A DNA stretch of 64,000 nt. Origin: Arabidopsis thaliana (taxonomy: Eukaryota > Streptophyta > Magnoliopsida > Brassicales > Brassicaceae). The notes beneath the pieces were generated by a model. The model saw nothing but the letters and a program-made list of their open reading frames with translations, did not search any database and was not told where the DNA came from. The stretch is from the NCBI RefSeq assembly GCF_000001735.4, contig NC_003071.7, forward strand, positions 17,707,443-17,771,442, given 5' to 3'. Both the position numbers and the translations under genes were made by a program. The number at the start of each line of letters is the position of its first letter. Within the stretch, counting starts at the first letter, position 1. This document shows positions 24,020 through 37,644 of this stretch, piece by piece.

Positions 24020-24675
24020 TTGAAAAAGCCCTATCATCATTATCTGCTTCCCTATGATTCGATCCGAATAGCCTATTTAAAAGACTCAGAAAGCATTCTA
24101 TGTGAAAGATGGGAAAGAGCTCTTCTGTCAAATTCAACAAACTATTCATTCTTTCTTCTTATTCGATTCTAATTCTTCTTTATTTATTTTTTGGAGTTTG
24201 GCTCTGCTTGCTTTGGCATATTACGTATGGGTAAATGTTCGCAATGATTCAAGAAATGCAAGCTTCATTATCTATTTACGCTTGGCTTGTGTATGCTAGA
24301 TTATTCACCACACCAGTGAAAGAAACTGAACAGAGTTTACTGTATTTGGTGTTGTTGATTCAATCAGTGACAGAATATGAATCAGAGAGTACCGAATCCA
24401 ATCAGCTTCTATCTCAGCAATTCAGAAATGAAGGAATATAAGTTTCAAGATTGGATCCATAAGGATAGATAGTAAGACGACAGTAGTGAATTACAAATAA
24501 GAGTGTCCTGAGACAGGCATGCAATACATTCAAACCAGAGAGACATTTAGGGCTAAACCAGAGTACAAGTAACATAGACAATCATGATATAGGGAACAGA
24601 GAAACTCTACTTTTCACTATTATTCACCGCACATTCAGTTCTTGAAACATATTGTCCAGGTGCACACATATCATA
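24020..24675. other. Convergent spacer with TTL3 and GRF9 3' UTRs
   Basis: Between facing stop codons. Holds the TTL3 3' UTR (to perhaps 24450) and the GRF9 3' UTR. No independent gene seen. Confidence 0.55.
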
Positions 24676-26333
24676 TCACTGCAACATAAGCAAAGAAATC
24701 TTGAATCAAAATCGGCTTATTTTAATTTGATTTACCCCGAGTAAAGGAATCTCTTATACTTACCTCTGCATCGTCTCCACCAGCACCAGGTTTGGCAGAA
24801 CCATTCGTCTTATGAGCATCGTCTCCTGCACACAAATGCAAAATTAACAGTTGAAGTCCAAGTGAAAATATATATTGATAAAAACTGGCAATCGTCTTCC
24901 AGATGCTATTTCAACTATCTATCATCAAGAATGTCCATGGATATGCTTAAATTGTCTTATAGATTCATTGGTTTCAAGTAAATCAACACTACACATAAGA
25001 AATGACAATGAACAAATACACCTAGAATGGAAAAACACCAAAGAGCAATTGTGTAAGACATCAAAACATCATATTTAAAGAGTGTGCTTAGGTCCAGAGT
25101 GATGATCATTACCTCCTTCTTCTGAGATGTCAGAAGTCCACAAGGTCAGATTGTCCCTAAGGAGTTGCATTATTAAGGTGCTATCTTTGTAGGATTCCTC
25201 GTTCAGAGTGTCAAGCTCTGAGATAGCTTCATCGAACGCCTGCTTAGCAAGGTGACATGCCCTGAAGAGAAAAGAGCAAGAAAAAAAAATCTCAAATCTC
25301 CAAAACAATGAGTCTTTTTTCTTATCTTAGTAGTATAATTAACAATCTGTAAACCTTTCAGGTGCGTTCATGATCTCGTAGTAGAAGACAGAGAAATTCA
25401 AAGCCAAACCCAATCTGATAGGGTGTGTTGGAGGGAGCTTAGCCTCAGCAGCAGTAGTAGCAATCTGTAAAGGAAAGAAACAAACAAAAACTCAAAAGTA
25501 AAGTAACGAAAAACCAAGAATGTCCAGTGATCAATAACACTACAAATCACTATAAGAACACCTCATAGGCTTTCAAAGACTGATCAGCAGCCTCTTTCCT
25601 CTCGTTCCCTGATTTGAACTCAGCAAGATAGCGGTAATAGTCACCTTTCCTACAAAAACCAAAACAAAATCTTCAGACACACAACCTTAAGTTAAACACC
25701 ATGTAAAGAAGCATTATAGAGCTTACATCTTGTTGAAGAAGACAGTAGATTCACCCTCGGAAGCCGAAGGAATGAGATGCTCATCTAAGACAGACATAAT
25801 ATCAATGCATATGTTAGAAAGCTCTAACTCAACCTTCTCCATATACTCTTTGATCCTCTTTACATTAACATCATTCCCTTTCACTGCTTCCTTTTGTTCA
25901 ATCGACGAGAAGATCCTCCACGAAGCTCTCCTTGAACCAATCACGTTCTTGTAACCCACAGAGAGTAAGTTCCTCTCTTCCACCGTCAGATCAACATTCA
26001 ATTTCGCAACACTTTTCATTGATTCCACCATTTCTGTGAAAAAAAGAATTCACATTTTTCAATACCCATCTGCTAAAAATCAAGACTTTTGAATCTAATT
26101 CCTTGATAAGAAGTTCCCCATTCGTAAACTCTCAATCAAACCAAACGATTGAAACCCGTTCGATGATATCAAAGTCCAGTAAAATCAAACAGAAATCGAG
26201 CTCAAGAAGCTATCAAAAAGACCTGATTCGAGTGAGAAGAAGAAGAAGAAGATTCCTTACCTTCATAACGCTCAGCTTGCTCAGAGAGCTTAGCGAGGTA
26301 GACGAAAGTGTCACGCTCTTTTCCAGAACCCAT
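24676..26333 (-). CDS. GRF9: 14-3-3 protein mu (GRF9)
   Basis: Seven coding exons: 26261-26333, 25727-26033, 25562-25649, 25355-25464, 25113-25261, 24764-24825 and the stop codon alone at 24676-24678. They total 263 residues. The start is [20 protein letters not shown]. Signature 1 is [20 protein letters not shown] and signature 2 is [20 protein letters not shown]. The conserved Lys/Arg/Tyr of the phosphopeptide groove are present. 14-3-3 dimers bind phosphorylated Ser/Thr clients. The mu isoform belongs to the epsilon-like group and has reported roles in light signalling, root growth and drought. The C-terminal tail ([20 protein letters not shown]) is variable and acidic. The last intron lies exactly between the final Glu codon and TGA, so intron retention would change the tail. 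Promoter space is short (765 bp to the PPC2 stop). Confidence 0.96.
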
Positions 26334-27098
26334 GACTGATTTTCAAGATTCTCGAAAAATCAAAAGTATCAAATTCCAAAGCTTTTGACGACTGATCCGA
26401 GTATGTATATCTCTCGGCGAACGCTGTTCTTTTGTTTTATTTTTTCTCCAGAGAAGAGAGAGATCTTTGAGACGCGCGTAGGGACACAAGCGTAATTAAC
26501 GCGGGTTAAACGGGGTAATTACTACTCAATGGTCTGTGTCAGTAAGTGATTTTATTCATTATATTATTCCTCGTGGGATCCATTTGGTTCTTCTCTGTCT
26601 AACCATATCATGACATGTCATCACTCTCTATCCACCAGTCCACTCATTTTAATTGTACTTTATCTTCTCAGCACAATTTTATATTTTATTCAAATAATGG
26701 ACTATATAACATTAGAAGGAATTAATCTTCATTAGGGAATAACTAAGGAACTGTTTTTCCAAAAAAAATGAATTTAATGACATACCTATTTTGTCCAAAT
26801 TTTCGTGTTTAAAATTTAGAGTTTATTTTTTGGATTTAAGTGTTTAATTTTTGGAGTTTATATATTACGAATGGTAATTTCAACATCTTAGAACGAAAAG
26901 AAAGATTTCTTTTCTTGTTTCTTTCAGAAATATATTTCCTAGATATGGTAACATAACAACAATAGAATAACACAAGAAATTATCATACTCATTAAAAAGC
27001 GTACGGGATAGGAGTTGGAGAGATTTCATCACATCATAGAACATAATACATTACATAGCGTAGATTTAGGGAATGGTACAAGAACGTTTTAAACTGCC
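26334..27098. other. GRF9 promoter and PPC2 3' flank
   Basis: Both neighbours are on the minus strand, so this holds the GRF9 leader and promoter (26334 to about 26600) and the PPC2 3' UTR (about 26990-27098). The section 26750-26890 is made of related phrases (tttagagtttattttttgga, tttttggagtttatatatta), a low-complexity decayed repeat. No gene seen. Confidence 0.5.
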
Positions 27099-30000
27099 TT
27101 AACCGGTGTTTTGCATACCAGCAGCGATACCCTTCATGGTGAGGATAACCGTATCTTCAAGTCCCGGTGCGTATTCACTCTTTGGATTCAGTTTCACGAG
27201 CTCAGCCGCTGGACTAGACTCCATGTAGTCCTTAGAGAGATGTGGCCGGACTTTGACGTGGAAGCTTGGGTCACGGATCTGCTTGAGTGTATAGGCTTGA
27301 CACACGTTCAATGTCGTGATGTATGGGTCACGAAGCTGCAGCCTTTGCCTCAAGTAAGGGTCACCTTCTAAAATGTCTTTGTGACCTGCAACCTGGAAAG
27401 GTACGAAACGCACGGGTTAAGTTAGCTTGTATGGTCTGACACCGCATGGAAACCGGATGGGACATCTATAATGTGGTTATAGTGGAAGTAAGTAATACCT
27501 GGAGGAGGAGGCGTCTGGTCTCTTGGTAGTTAACTCGAAGTTGTTCACCGAATGGTTGAAGTTCTTCAGAGACGAGGAGGCGGTCATACAGAGCCGCAAT
27601 TCCGGGATCTCCTTTGGCGAAAACCATTTCGACTAGATCAATTGTGACACGGAAGAATGGCCATTGGTTGTACATCTCTTTGAGCATGTTGAGATTCTTA
27701 CTGTCCTTCTGTATCACGCGTTTGAATGCTCCTCCAAAGCCAAGCCACACGGGTAAGTGAAACCTCGTCTGAGTCCACGCAAAGATCCACGGGATTGCAC
27801 GCAGCGACTCGATTCCTCCGCTTGGTTTACGTTTTGATGGTCGGCTTCCTATGTTCATCCTTCCATACTCGAGCTCTGGTGTTGCCTATAATACAAACCC
27901 AAACCTGAACTTAGACTCTCTTTTTTAACTACAATTTGTTTAAGAGAGGAGTAATTGAGCTGGTTAAGAACTTACCAGACGGAAGTACTCAACAAAACGG
28001 GGCTCCTTGAAGACAACAGAACGGTATTCTTCAGTGGCAATTATAGCCATTTCATCCATGAGGACACGCCACTCAGGCTTAGGGGAAACCGGTGGATGCA
28101 TTCCATGCTCAAGTGTTGCAGCTGTGAAACGCTGAAGAGTCCTAAAGCATAAGTGCTCTTCTCCGAAAGACTGTTCAATAACTTCACCTTGAACCGTTAC
28201 CCTCAATTGCCCATGAATGGTATCCGGAGGCTGAGACAAAATAGCAAGATGGGTAGGTCCACCTCCTCGTCCAACGGTCCCACCTCTTCCGTGGAACATT
28301 GTCAGCTTGACTCCGTATTCTTTTGCCACCTTCACGAGCTCTTCTTGAGTCTTGTATAACTGCCAAGCCGCTGATAAACGACCAGCATCTTTGCCCGAGT
28401 CAGAGTACCCGATCATGACTTCTTGCTTTCCATTGATCCTGTTTCTGTACCATTCTATGGAGAAGAGACGGGCAACTGCAGCAGGTGCGGATTCTAAATC
28501 CGCTAGCTTCTCGAACAACGGGACAACTCTCAGAGGATCAGTGATCCCGCATTCGCGTTGCAAAAGCTCAACAGCGAGCACGTCTGATGGAGCAGTGGCC
28601 ATTGAGATAATATAAGCACCAAAACTATCCGAAGGAAGCTCAGAAATGACTTTGAAAGTGTCCAACACATCTGCAACCTCTTCGGTTTTGGGAAGATCCG
28701 GTCCAAAGAGAGGGCGTTTCCCGCTTAGCTCAGATAACAGCCATTCCTGTCTTTTATCCTCCGACCATTCTTTGTAAGAACCAATACCTAAGTGCGTCGT
28801 GATGGCATCCAAGACATCAGAGTGTCTTTCAGATTCTTGACGGATATCAAGTTTCACAAGAGCAAGGCCAAATGTTGACACTTGGCGTAAGAAATCAAGC
28901 AGGCTTCCATCAGCAATAGGTCTGTCACCGCAATCACAGAGCGACCTGTAACAAAGCTCAAGTGGCTCCAAAAACTTTGGATAGAAACAGAAACAATCAA
29001 AGGTTAGAAAATTATAAAATCAATCAAACAAGAAACAAACAACAGCTTTGATCTTAGAGTGGTTCAATCCATATTTTGGTTCTCTTTTGGTTTGGGATTT
29101 TCAAATTTAGAAAAATAGTTACCAAATAAACTATGCATCAGTATGGTATAGCTTCCATGTTTAATCAAATACGATTCTAATTTTCAAAGGAATTGAAGTT
29201 GCAGTTATATGGCTTAAACATCTCTAGTTGATCTGCAAACAGCACGAAAACACACCTGATCCACACTTGTGAAAACCGCGTCTTCGGGAACGTCCGAAAC
29301 TCCGCTTGACAATAACTGACGTGCACGCTCACGTGTGTTGTACAGCTTGTCCCTCACATCTCCAAGAATAGCTCGGTATGGCTCATTCGCAGGGATTTGT
29401 TTCCAGAATTCTACATCCATCCAAAAATCGATCATACATCAAACATAATATAACAAACTGTTAACATGTCGGACACATAAAAAAATGTCAAGAATGTAAC
29501 ACACACCTATATAGTGTTTTGCATCCCTCTTCGCACATCTTTGACGTTCTGCACGAACCCGAAGTTCCTCATTGCAACGCCACATAGACATCTGCAAACA
29601 AACACATCAAACCAAAAAAAATAAGATCTCTGTCCTTAACATTAACCAATAAACTAAATTGCTGTGATGTGAATAAAATTTTTGCTACCTCAAACATAAG
29701 ATCTTCTATCTGGGAGAAGTAGAGATTAGCAGCCATCATTCTAGCTAATAAGCATACATCTCTTGTAACTTCAGGAGTTACTCGCGGGTTTCCTAGATTC
29801 AGAAAATGTTTTCACTCATAAGAACCAATTCATGTTTTAATGGTTTGAGATAAGAAAGAAGCAAGAGTGTACCATCACGGTCTCCGCCCATCCAAGAAGA
29901 GAACTGAATGAGAGGCGCATTGTAAGGAACACGCTCGTTGATTCCAATGTTCTTTAAAGCTGTGTCAACACGTCTTAAGAACTTTGGAACTCCTTTCCAG

Positions 30001-31237
30001 ATTGTCTCATGGAAGTAGCTCATCCCTGCTCTCATTTCATCTTGCGGTGTAGGAGGAGTTCTTCGGATTTCATCTGTGCGAAAAGCAGCTTGAATCTGGT
30101 GCAACAAAAACAGAGTTTTAGTAGAATTCATGCAAAAGAAGCTTTATTGAGTTCTTTAGTTTCGCTTACCTCTCGTTGCAGAGCTTCATCGAGTTCTTGT
30201 TTGTCATCAGGAGTAATGTCCTTTGCATATAACTGCGTCAAACAATCACGAATCCTGAAAACATTTGAGACAAAAAAATACATCAGTCAAGTCACACACA
30301 CAAGGAATCCAAAATGTCAAGACACTAAAAAAGTTAAACAAACCTTCCAAACTTTTGGAGCAAAGACCGACGAACAGATTGAGTGGGATGAGCAGTTAAA
30401 ACCAAGTCAACAGTCTGATTCTTAAGAGCATCAAAGACCTCTTCAGGAGTCTTGTTAAGCTGCAAAAGCCTCTTGAGAGTCTCTTCAATGTCAGATTCCG
30501 TTGTTGCAGAGGCCTCATCAGCGAAATCACCTTTCTTGAGTTTCTTAATCCTACGCCGGTAAGCAATCTGGACTTCCTCAGCCAGATTAGCCAAGCTAAG
30601 CATGTTGGAGAATGATTTAGTGACAACAATTGAATCCCCTGGATCCAAACTCGTCAGCATATTTCCAAGCTCCTCAAGCTTCTCAGTGTTGCGGTTTCCA
30701 TCGTAATCAGCTGCAACTTCGTAGCATTCTTGAACCTTTTAGACAAAACAAAAGACATTATATGATTCAGTAAACTGAAAATCATCAGAAACAATCACAG
30801 ATGCAAACTCAATGAGCCACTGAAGCAAACAAATATACTCACAAACCCAACAAAAACAGAGAATAACATGAACAATCTTAACACAGTGTGATCTGATCTG
30901 CTCGATATCACTGAAAAGGATTCAACTTTATGGATAATCTAAGCAGAAACAACAAACCCACATGATGATTCACTGATGGGTAACCCACTATGTAACTAAA
31001 AGTTCAAAATTTTAGCAAAAATCCAGTATTTAAGAAAGAAGAAAGAGTGAGAAAAGGAGGAAAACATACGAATTCTCTGACATCCTCGCCATGCAAATCC
31101 TGAAGAATATCGAGAAATCGATCCAGTAACAGAGCATCGTACTCGATAAGCTTGTCGTCTTCAGAAACCTTGCCAGGAGCAAGAAGCCTGAGCTGAGCAT
31201 CAATAGAAGCCATCTTCTCCAAATTTCTCGCAGCCAT
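27099..31237 (-). CDS. PPC2: Phosphoenolpyruvate carboxylase 2, plant type (PPC2)
   Basis: Ten coding exons: 31070-31237, 30344-30735, 30170-30254, 29873-30095, 29689-29792, 29507-29591, 29256-29410, 27976-28974, 27499-27885 and 27099-27392. They total 963 residues. The enzyme carboxylates PEP with bicarbonate to oxaloacetate in the cytosol, feeding the TCA cycle and malate. Seen: N-terminal KMASIDAQL with Ser11, the regulatory phosphorylation site of plant-type enzymes; catalytic [12 protein letters not shown] (His172); [20 protein letters not shown]; the glycine-rich [14 protein letters not shown] loop (about 631-644); and the C-terminal QNTG needed for activity and feedback by malate/aspartate. 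Length and ends mark a plant-type subunit, not the bacterial-type PPC4. Phases match at every junction. Assignment to PPC2 over PPC1/PPC3 relies on recall and on the GRF9 neighbour. Confidence 0.96.
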
Positions 31238-31600
31238 GGTTTGGTTGATGCTTTTTCCTCTCTCTCTATCTGATTAAAAACGCTTTTGGTTAAGTGAGGG
31301 AGAGATTCTCAATAATTTTCCAGATTGACCACAATCGGAGAAAATCAAGGAAATATATCCGATAAAGCTGGAACAAAAAAAACAAAAAAGATTCACTTTA
31401 AGATAAAATTATGGAGTTTATAAAAATTTAAACGAGACAAAAAAAAAAAGAAGGAGTGGCGTATTACTGGAGTGGGAAGTGTAGTATTCTCGTGATACCG
31501 AAAAACAGGTGAAAAAAAAGAAAAGAAGATCGAGAAGTTTCGTTCACGAGGAAGACGATGGAAAGAGAAGCGACAGGCTAAAAAAGTTTCAAAGGATTTT
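31238..31600 (-). promoter_or_regulatory. PPC2 leader and proximal promoter
   Basis: Pyrimidine-rich leader on the minus strand (ctctctctatctgatt near 31255-31276), then A-rich sequence. No clear TATA box was chosen. The span is set by position relative to the start codon only. Confidence 0.4.
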
Positions 31601-34267
31601 TTGGTTTTTCTTTTTAAAAAAATATAAGAAGCGAAAATTTTCTAGTCCATTCGATGTGTAGTTGTAACTTATTTATAGCCGAAATCTTTTTTTCTCTCTT
31701 AGACTTTAATCAAATTTTAGAAAATTAGTTAAATTCGTATTTTCACTCCAAAGATTACTAATGGGCAGTAAAAAGGGACTGAGTCAAGTCTTTGCCAACA
31801 GAAAAATATAGTCTTAATGATTTTTCGTTGCAGAAAAATATTTCCCATAAACATAAGCAAAAACTTGTAAATTAGGAAGTTTTTTGAATGTTGTAACTTG
31901 TACGTCGTCATACGAAAATGGACCAAGCTTGCATGTGTACGGTTCTGATGACTTTTAAGTGGACCAATGAGTCCACTGTCCACCAATTCGACTTTTCATT
32001 TTTCCCTTTTTTTGACTTCTTTTAATATTTCACGAAACTGAATATCATATCTTGTTTTTTTGTTTAATTTTATCTTAATGCATTTGTACGAAAAAGCATC
32101 TAACAAAAATATGAAAAGCTTATACAGATGATTAGATGCCATATATTATCGAATATGCCAAAGGATATGCTTTCTTTGCTTCATATGAATTATCTCCTAA
32201 ATGGTGAGGCAAAGCAATATATAGCTTCTCTTCTCCTTTAATTTTAAACTTGTATATTTACTTCCAGAGAAAAAAACATTGATTTAGTATATTTACTTTA
32301 CTTTTTTTTTTTTTTAACAGTGATTCAGTTTTAACTATGGGAGAGTTAGTTTCCTTTTGAATTATCAATCCAAGTAGAAGAATTGTTGTTAAAAAATGGG
32401 TTCAAGTGAAAACTACGAAGGAAATTTTCCAAAAGTTGTGGAAGGAGCCAGAAATATATAATTCGGCTTTTTGACCTTTGACTTAAAACGTACCACGTCT
32501 ATTACGGTCTCTTATCATATAGTTTTTTTCTTTTTTAAACTAGTATTTGTTTTCGCTAATTGATTCTCGAATCTAAGAATAAATAGCCAACCAAAGATTC
32601 CAACGGGTGGAAATAGAATCATATAAAGTCCTTATCTTATCAATTTATTTTATCACTGACCTTATCGTATCATATCAATTTATAAATCCCGGACAAATAG
32701 AATCATATAATATGATTTATTTTTAATCCAATATACGCATTGTTTTAATTTATTTTTTCCAACCATCGTTCTGAATTTTTGTTGAACAAAATATTATTTT
32801 TTTAATTAAAAACCACTCAACTGAACCATTGATAAATCATAAACGAAAAAAATAAATTTATAAACTAAATTGGTATTCAGAACATTTTCTTTATCTATAC
32901 TGATTATGTAATTTATGGTGATAACTTATATTATATCTTGTGTATTCATTTCATTGGTTATCCTTGGAAATTTTATGTTTTGAGTGTGAAATTTCGAATC
33001 AAAATAATATAGAAGATTTTATAAAATGTTTATGAATGAGTAAACATGCATCAAACGATTATATCAAAGATGATATGATCTTTAGAAAATGTGAAAGGGC
33101 AAATTTTTTTTTGTATATAACCTTTTAATTCTTCAAGAGTCGGACGAAAGAAACAAATACACCAATATTAAGTTTTTTCATTGATATGAGGTGTATATCA
33201 AAGAGATTTGCTCTCATTTAATTCCTTATTTAACTCTAGCCACTAAAAACTTTACGAACCAATATCTATATTTTGTCCTGTTTCTCATACTTTCTCACAT
33301 TGAATATATATGTGATATTTAGGAGAAAAAAACAGAGAAAAAGACAAGCAGTATCCGACGACGATCCGTATGGTAAAAGAAGATTCGTACGTATACATAT
33401 TTTGGTTTGCATAATTATTATATCTTCTATATGAACTCATCAAGCCACAAGTTTTATGTTTTGCAATCTCATCTTCAGTAGTAGCATCATAGTATTTAGC
33501 CAGCTGATCTGTTATTACAGTTAAGATATATTATAGTTTTATGAAATTGCTCTACTTTGAATAAAAGCATAACTAATTCGAGCTCTTTATGAACTTGATC
33601 ACTCGAATAAGATATATTTGCTCTCCATCGGGAAAACACATTTTAATCAATGTGCATACATGGTTGATTATTGCCATGAGTGATATTACATTTTCTCCAA
33701 ACAAGTTAAGTCCGGTGCGGAAATGGACATTCGTAACTTATGTGATGGGTGATGTTTGATATTAATGGTATATGATTGAGTTATATAGAAAAGAAACAAT
33801 AAAAGCATAACTTTAGATCTGAAAATGAAATTTGAGATAGTGGTGGCTAGTGGGAATATATTCTAACTGTTCTACGGATATTCTTCGGATATTTATATGC
33901 AAATATAAACTTGTGCATGCTAAAATTACCCTGTATATAGTATATGATCAAGATTTGCATCGTCTCAGACAAAAATGCATAACAGTAACACTATAGTAAT
34001 ACAGTAATTTACGCACACGAGTTAGCATTTAGTTAACTATTATGTAGTTGTATATGATGTATTAGAGACTAGAATGATGATTCAGTATTCACTTATTATT
34101 ACACACATGCACAATGACCCCAAATAAAAAGGTGTGACTAAAGTGATATATTTTTGTTTAGAGATTACGAGTGTACCGACCAAATAAAACGACCTATGAC
34201 AAACCCAAAAGGTCAAACCAAACGTTATCCGTGCTTCAAAACTCAATTTCGAGTGGTCCAAGTTACC

Positions 34268-34283
34268 GAGAGAGAGAGAGAGA
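34268..34283. repeat. (GA)8 microsatellite
   Basis: Perfect GA run. GA runs can bind BBR/BPC factors in plants; no gene is close. Confidence 0.8.
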
Positions 34284-36717
34284 TACGTCGAGGTCTATAT
34301 ATGTCTATGCAGAGATCATAATATATTTCAATAAATAAATAGTCATAGAAAATGAAACTGAAAGTGAAACGGAGCGTTTTAAGGTGGGGGAAGGGGGTCG
34401 AATACGAGAACTTGAAAAGTCAAACACAATAAATCCTGAGCGAGATAGTCCTGGGCTCATATCATATTAGCCCATATAAATGTGACGCAATCACAGCCCA
34501 ATATCAAAATCTGATTTGGGTTAGTAAATCAGTGGGATCGGATGTAAGTAAGGTCCGAATATGGCAGATAAGATATTGACATCAGTTTTAAATTCTTTTA
34601 GTTTTGTTACAATCCATCAGTTTCAGTATGTACTGTGTACGCCATATACCAAAAATTGTTAATGATCGACAGTCGTTTACTTCACCATCAAATTCCACTA
34701 TACACCAATAATCATTTTTTGAAACTTCTCAAATAAAAAAATCCGGCAAAATATGAAAACATATTCAATCTTTTACAGAATTCGCGACAGTTTATCCGGT
34801 AAAATTTAACTCAACGAAGTATATATATAGGGATGAAAAAGTCCAGCCAAGTTCTCAAAAGGTATAATAAAACTACCATCATATTCCTAATTGTACTTTT
34901 AAATTGTCAAAGTTTTTCATGTATATATAATCAGCAACCATTTTTGAATTCATTGAAACGAATTCACTTGTGAATAGTTATGTTATGACTTATGTGTCAA
35001 AAAGATAGATTGTTCAGAACTTGTAAGAAAATTGTAAAGTTAGTGAATGGTACGATAAATAAAGAAAATACATGAATACTTTTTTTCCTTTCCGAATCTT
35101 CTTCCAAATCTTTAGTATTTTAATCTTTGTCAGACTTGTCGATATATCTACTCGAATAAAGAAAGTTTTAGGTCACAATTTAATTATTATTGATTATTTT
35201 ATTTTTTTCCATTACCTTAGCAATCCCCATTTTATATGTACTGTATACAGACCGATGCAATGCTTTATAATCTGTTGAAATTCAATTATTTGTTATCGTT
35301 GTCTCAATCGACCGACGCAAATTAAACTGTTATAAAACCGGTTCATGACTTCATAACCGAATCTAAAACCAAATTAGATTGAGTCCGGTTAAAATGATGA
35401 ATTGACAAAAAGGGAAAGAAACAATAATGAAGAAAAATGAGGGTGGGTGGGAAGACAGATGAATCACTATCAACAAAAAGAGAAGCAAAGAAAAGATTTG
35501 TGGGGGCAAAAGACTAATGCATAAGAGTGCCTTTGAGACTGTGACATTTTTGGCAACTCATGCGTGAAGATGTTTCTTGCCCATTGTTTCTTCATTCAAC
35601 ATGATTTTAGATATGTATCATATCTATTTCTAGGGTTCTTTTCTTTTCTTTTTTTCTTTTTTTGCGGGTACCAACGTAACTTTCCAACCAAGTGGTGCTC
35701 CACATATGGTAAGATAGGTTGTCCTATTGATCGAAGACAAAATTTGAGACAGTACTGACTAGAACATATGGCTAATCACTTTATATGTGATTTTTCAGAT
35801 ACATTAGTACCAGACCTATTACAGACCCTATTACAACATGTTAGTAGCGCTCTATCAATCATACATGATACATCACACACCATGAGAGATGAGTTCGAAA
35901 ACTAAGATAAAATTAAGTAACTTAGACATTCGTTTTATTTCGTTCTTTTGAGATTTTAACCTTCGCTATGTACTGCACATAAAATAAGATGCAATTGGGG
36001 ATAATGAGTTCTAACGAGTCCAAAACCTTATGTGAGTTTACAAGAAACATCATTCTCATCTCTATAGTCCAAAGATAAACACACCGTACAAATGGTAATA
36101 GTGGCCATGCATGTATAAAGATTCTTAATCCTAACAAGGTGTAAGATAAAGACGAACCAGACGTTTAAAGCAACCTCTAAACGAACCGTACACTGCCACT
36201 TGATACAACCAATTTTTATTTAATTAAAAGTGATAAAACCCTAGATAACGTCTGACAATGTCGATGCCCACTTAATTTCTTACAGATTTTTTTTGAAAAA
36301 GGTAATAGAATCTTTAAACAGTAATCAATATGTGTATGTGTGTATAACTACTATAGATGCACAGTATATATACCTTTACATGATCTACTTTAAAAACTGT
36401 GAAGTTAGATCCACAACAAAAAAATCTGGCAGGCCTTGCATCTTTGACCCATTTCTAGTATGTTACACCTGCATATATACATACATATATATTTCCCAAG
36501 TTAATTTTTAGGATATATACCCATATATATATAGTTATTGTTGTTTCTTTGGTAAACTATACACCCATTTCTGTTTACTGTTTAATTGCATGTTATAGAG
36601 GGTGAGCCTTAAATATGTTTTTATTAAAGCCCAAAACATGCTAACGTTGGAGATTAAGGAAACAGAATTGAACCAATAATAGAGTTAAACCAGGTGTTAT
36701 TCCATTTCCATGAGAAC

Positions 36718-36927
36718 TTAATTAGCAGGTTGAAGAGAATTGAAGGCCGTACCAACTGCTTGCAATAATGACGAGGTAGTTGAAGCGATTTGGGGTACGT
36801 ACTCGATTTCTATTCGTGATCGAAAGCGAACCCTAAAGAATGAAGAGTTGAAACCTATAGTACAAGCAGAAGTTGAACATCCTCTGAACGGTTCGTCTCC
36901 ATTTGAGAAACTTTCGATATATGTCAC
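36718..36927 (-). pseudogene. Coding-like island, possible gene fragment
   Basis: Open on both strands with near-coding base composition. The minus-strand frame (69 residues, ATG at 36927) has parts like RVRFRSRIEIEYVPQIAS and SLLQAVGTAFNSLQPAN. The plus frame from 36743 reads AVPTACNNDEVVEAIWGTY. No family recognised. The span is too short and isolated to call a gene. Confidence 0.25.
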
Positions 36928-37595
36928 CTACACTCACAACAAGTTCTTAGGAAAAAAAACTTATCTCAATGCAACAACAGCACAAACGATTTTAACAAAA
37001 AACAAAATTTGTATGGTTTATTTTAGGTAGTTTATTTGTGTGTAAACTCGTAATTTGGACCGGAATTAGTTCTGGACACTTTTACATTCTTTGTTATCTC
37101 TCTTGTAATGAACAAAGACACCGACACCGCTTTTCTTTCTTTAAGAAGTAAGAAAAATCACCGAAGCAGTTTCGTTGTTTTATATACTGAACAAATCATA
37201 TCATACATTATATATAATCTCATATTAAAAGAATACATACATGTACATAAACAAGAAATTTGATAACAAATTAAATCTTCCACACGCACAAAAAACAATT
37301 TAAATTCATAATGAGACCGTTTCATGATAAACTGAAATAATTGAACATTTCGTGAAACTTGTATTTTTAATAATTTAATACATTAAATATTTAAATAAAA
37401 TGTTTTAAAAATTATAGCATATTTAAAGAAAAAATTATAGTTTATTTTCTGTGACGTTATTATCACCATGAACTTAGTTATTTTTTGTTTTGAATAATAC
37501 TTCTGCATTCATTGTGATCGATATCACTAAAAAAAATACATCATGTAGCGTCAATTGTGTATATCGTTTAAGTCAGTTTTCAGTGATTAAAAAAA

Positions 37596-37644
37596 TTACG
37601 TTAAGTCGTTTGCCAAAAAAAAGAAAAAAAAAAACTTACGTTAA
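37596..37644 (+). mobile_element. Tiny truncated retroposon with 9-bp target duplication
   Basis: TTACGTTAA at 37596-37604 is repeated at 37636-37644. Between them lie 31 bases: gtcgtttgcc followed by an A-rich tail. A short body, a 3' A-tail and flanking direct repeats are the marks of target-primed reverse transcription that stopped almost at once. Confidence 0.5.

Noticed and set aside
27111..28615. Plus-strand frames of 60-87 residues within PPC2
   Set aside because: Antisense to conserved PEP carboxylase exons and lacking any domain.
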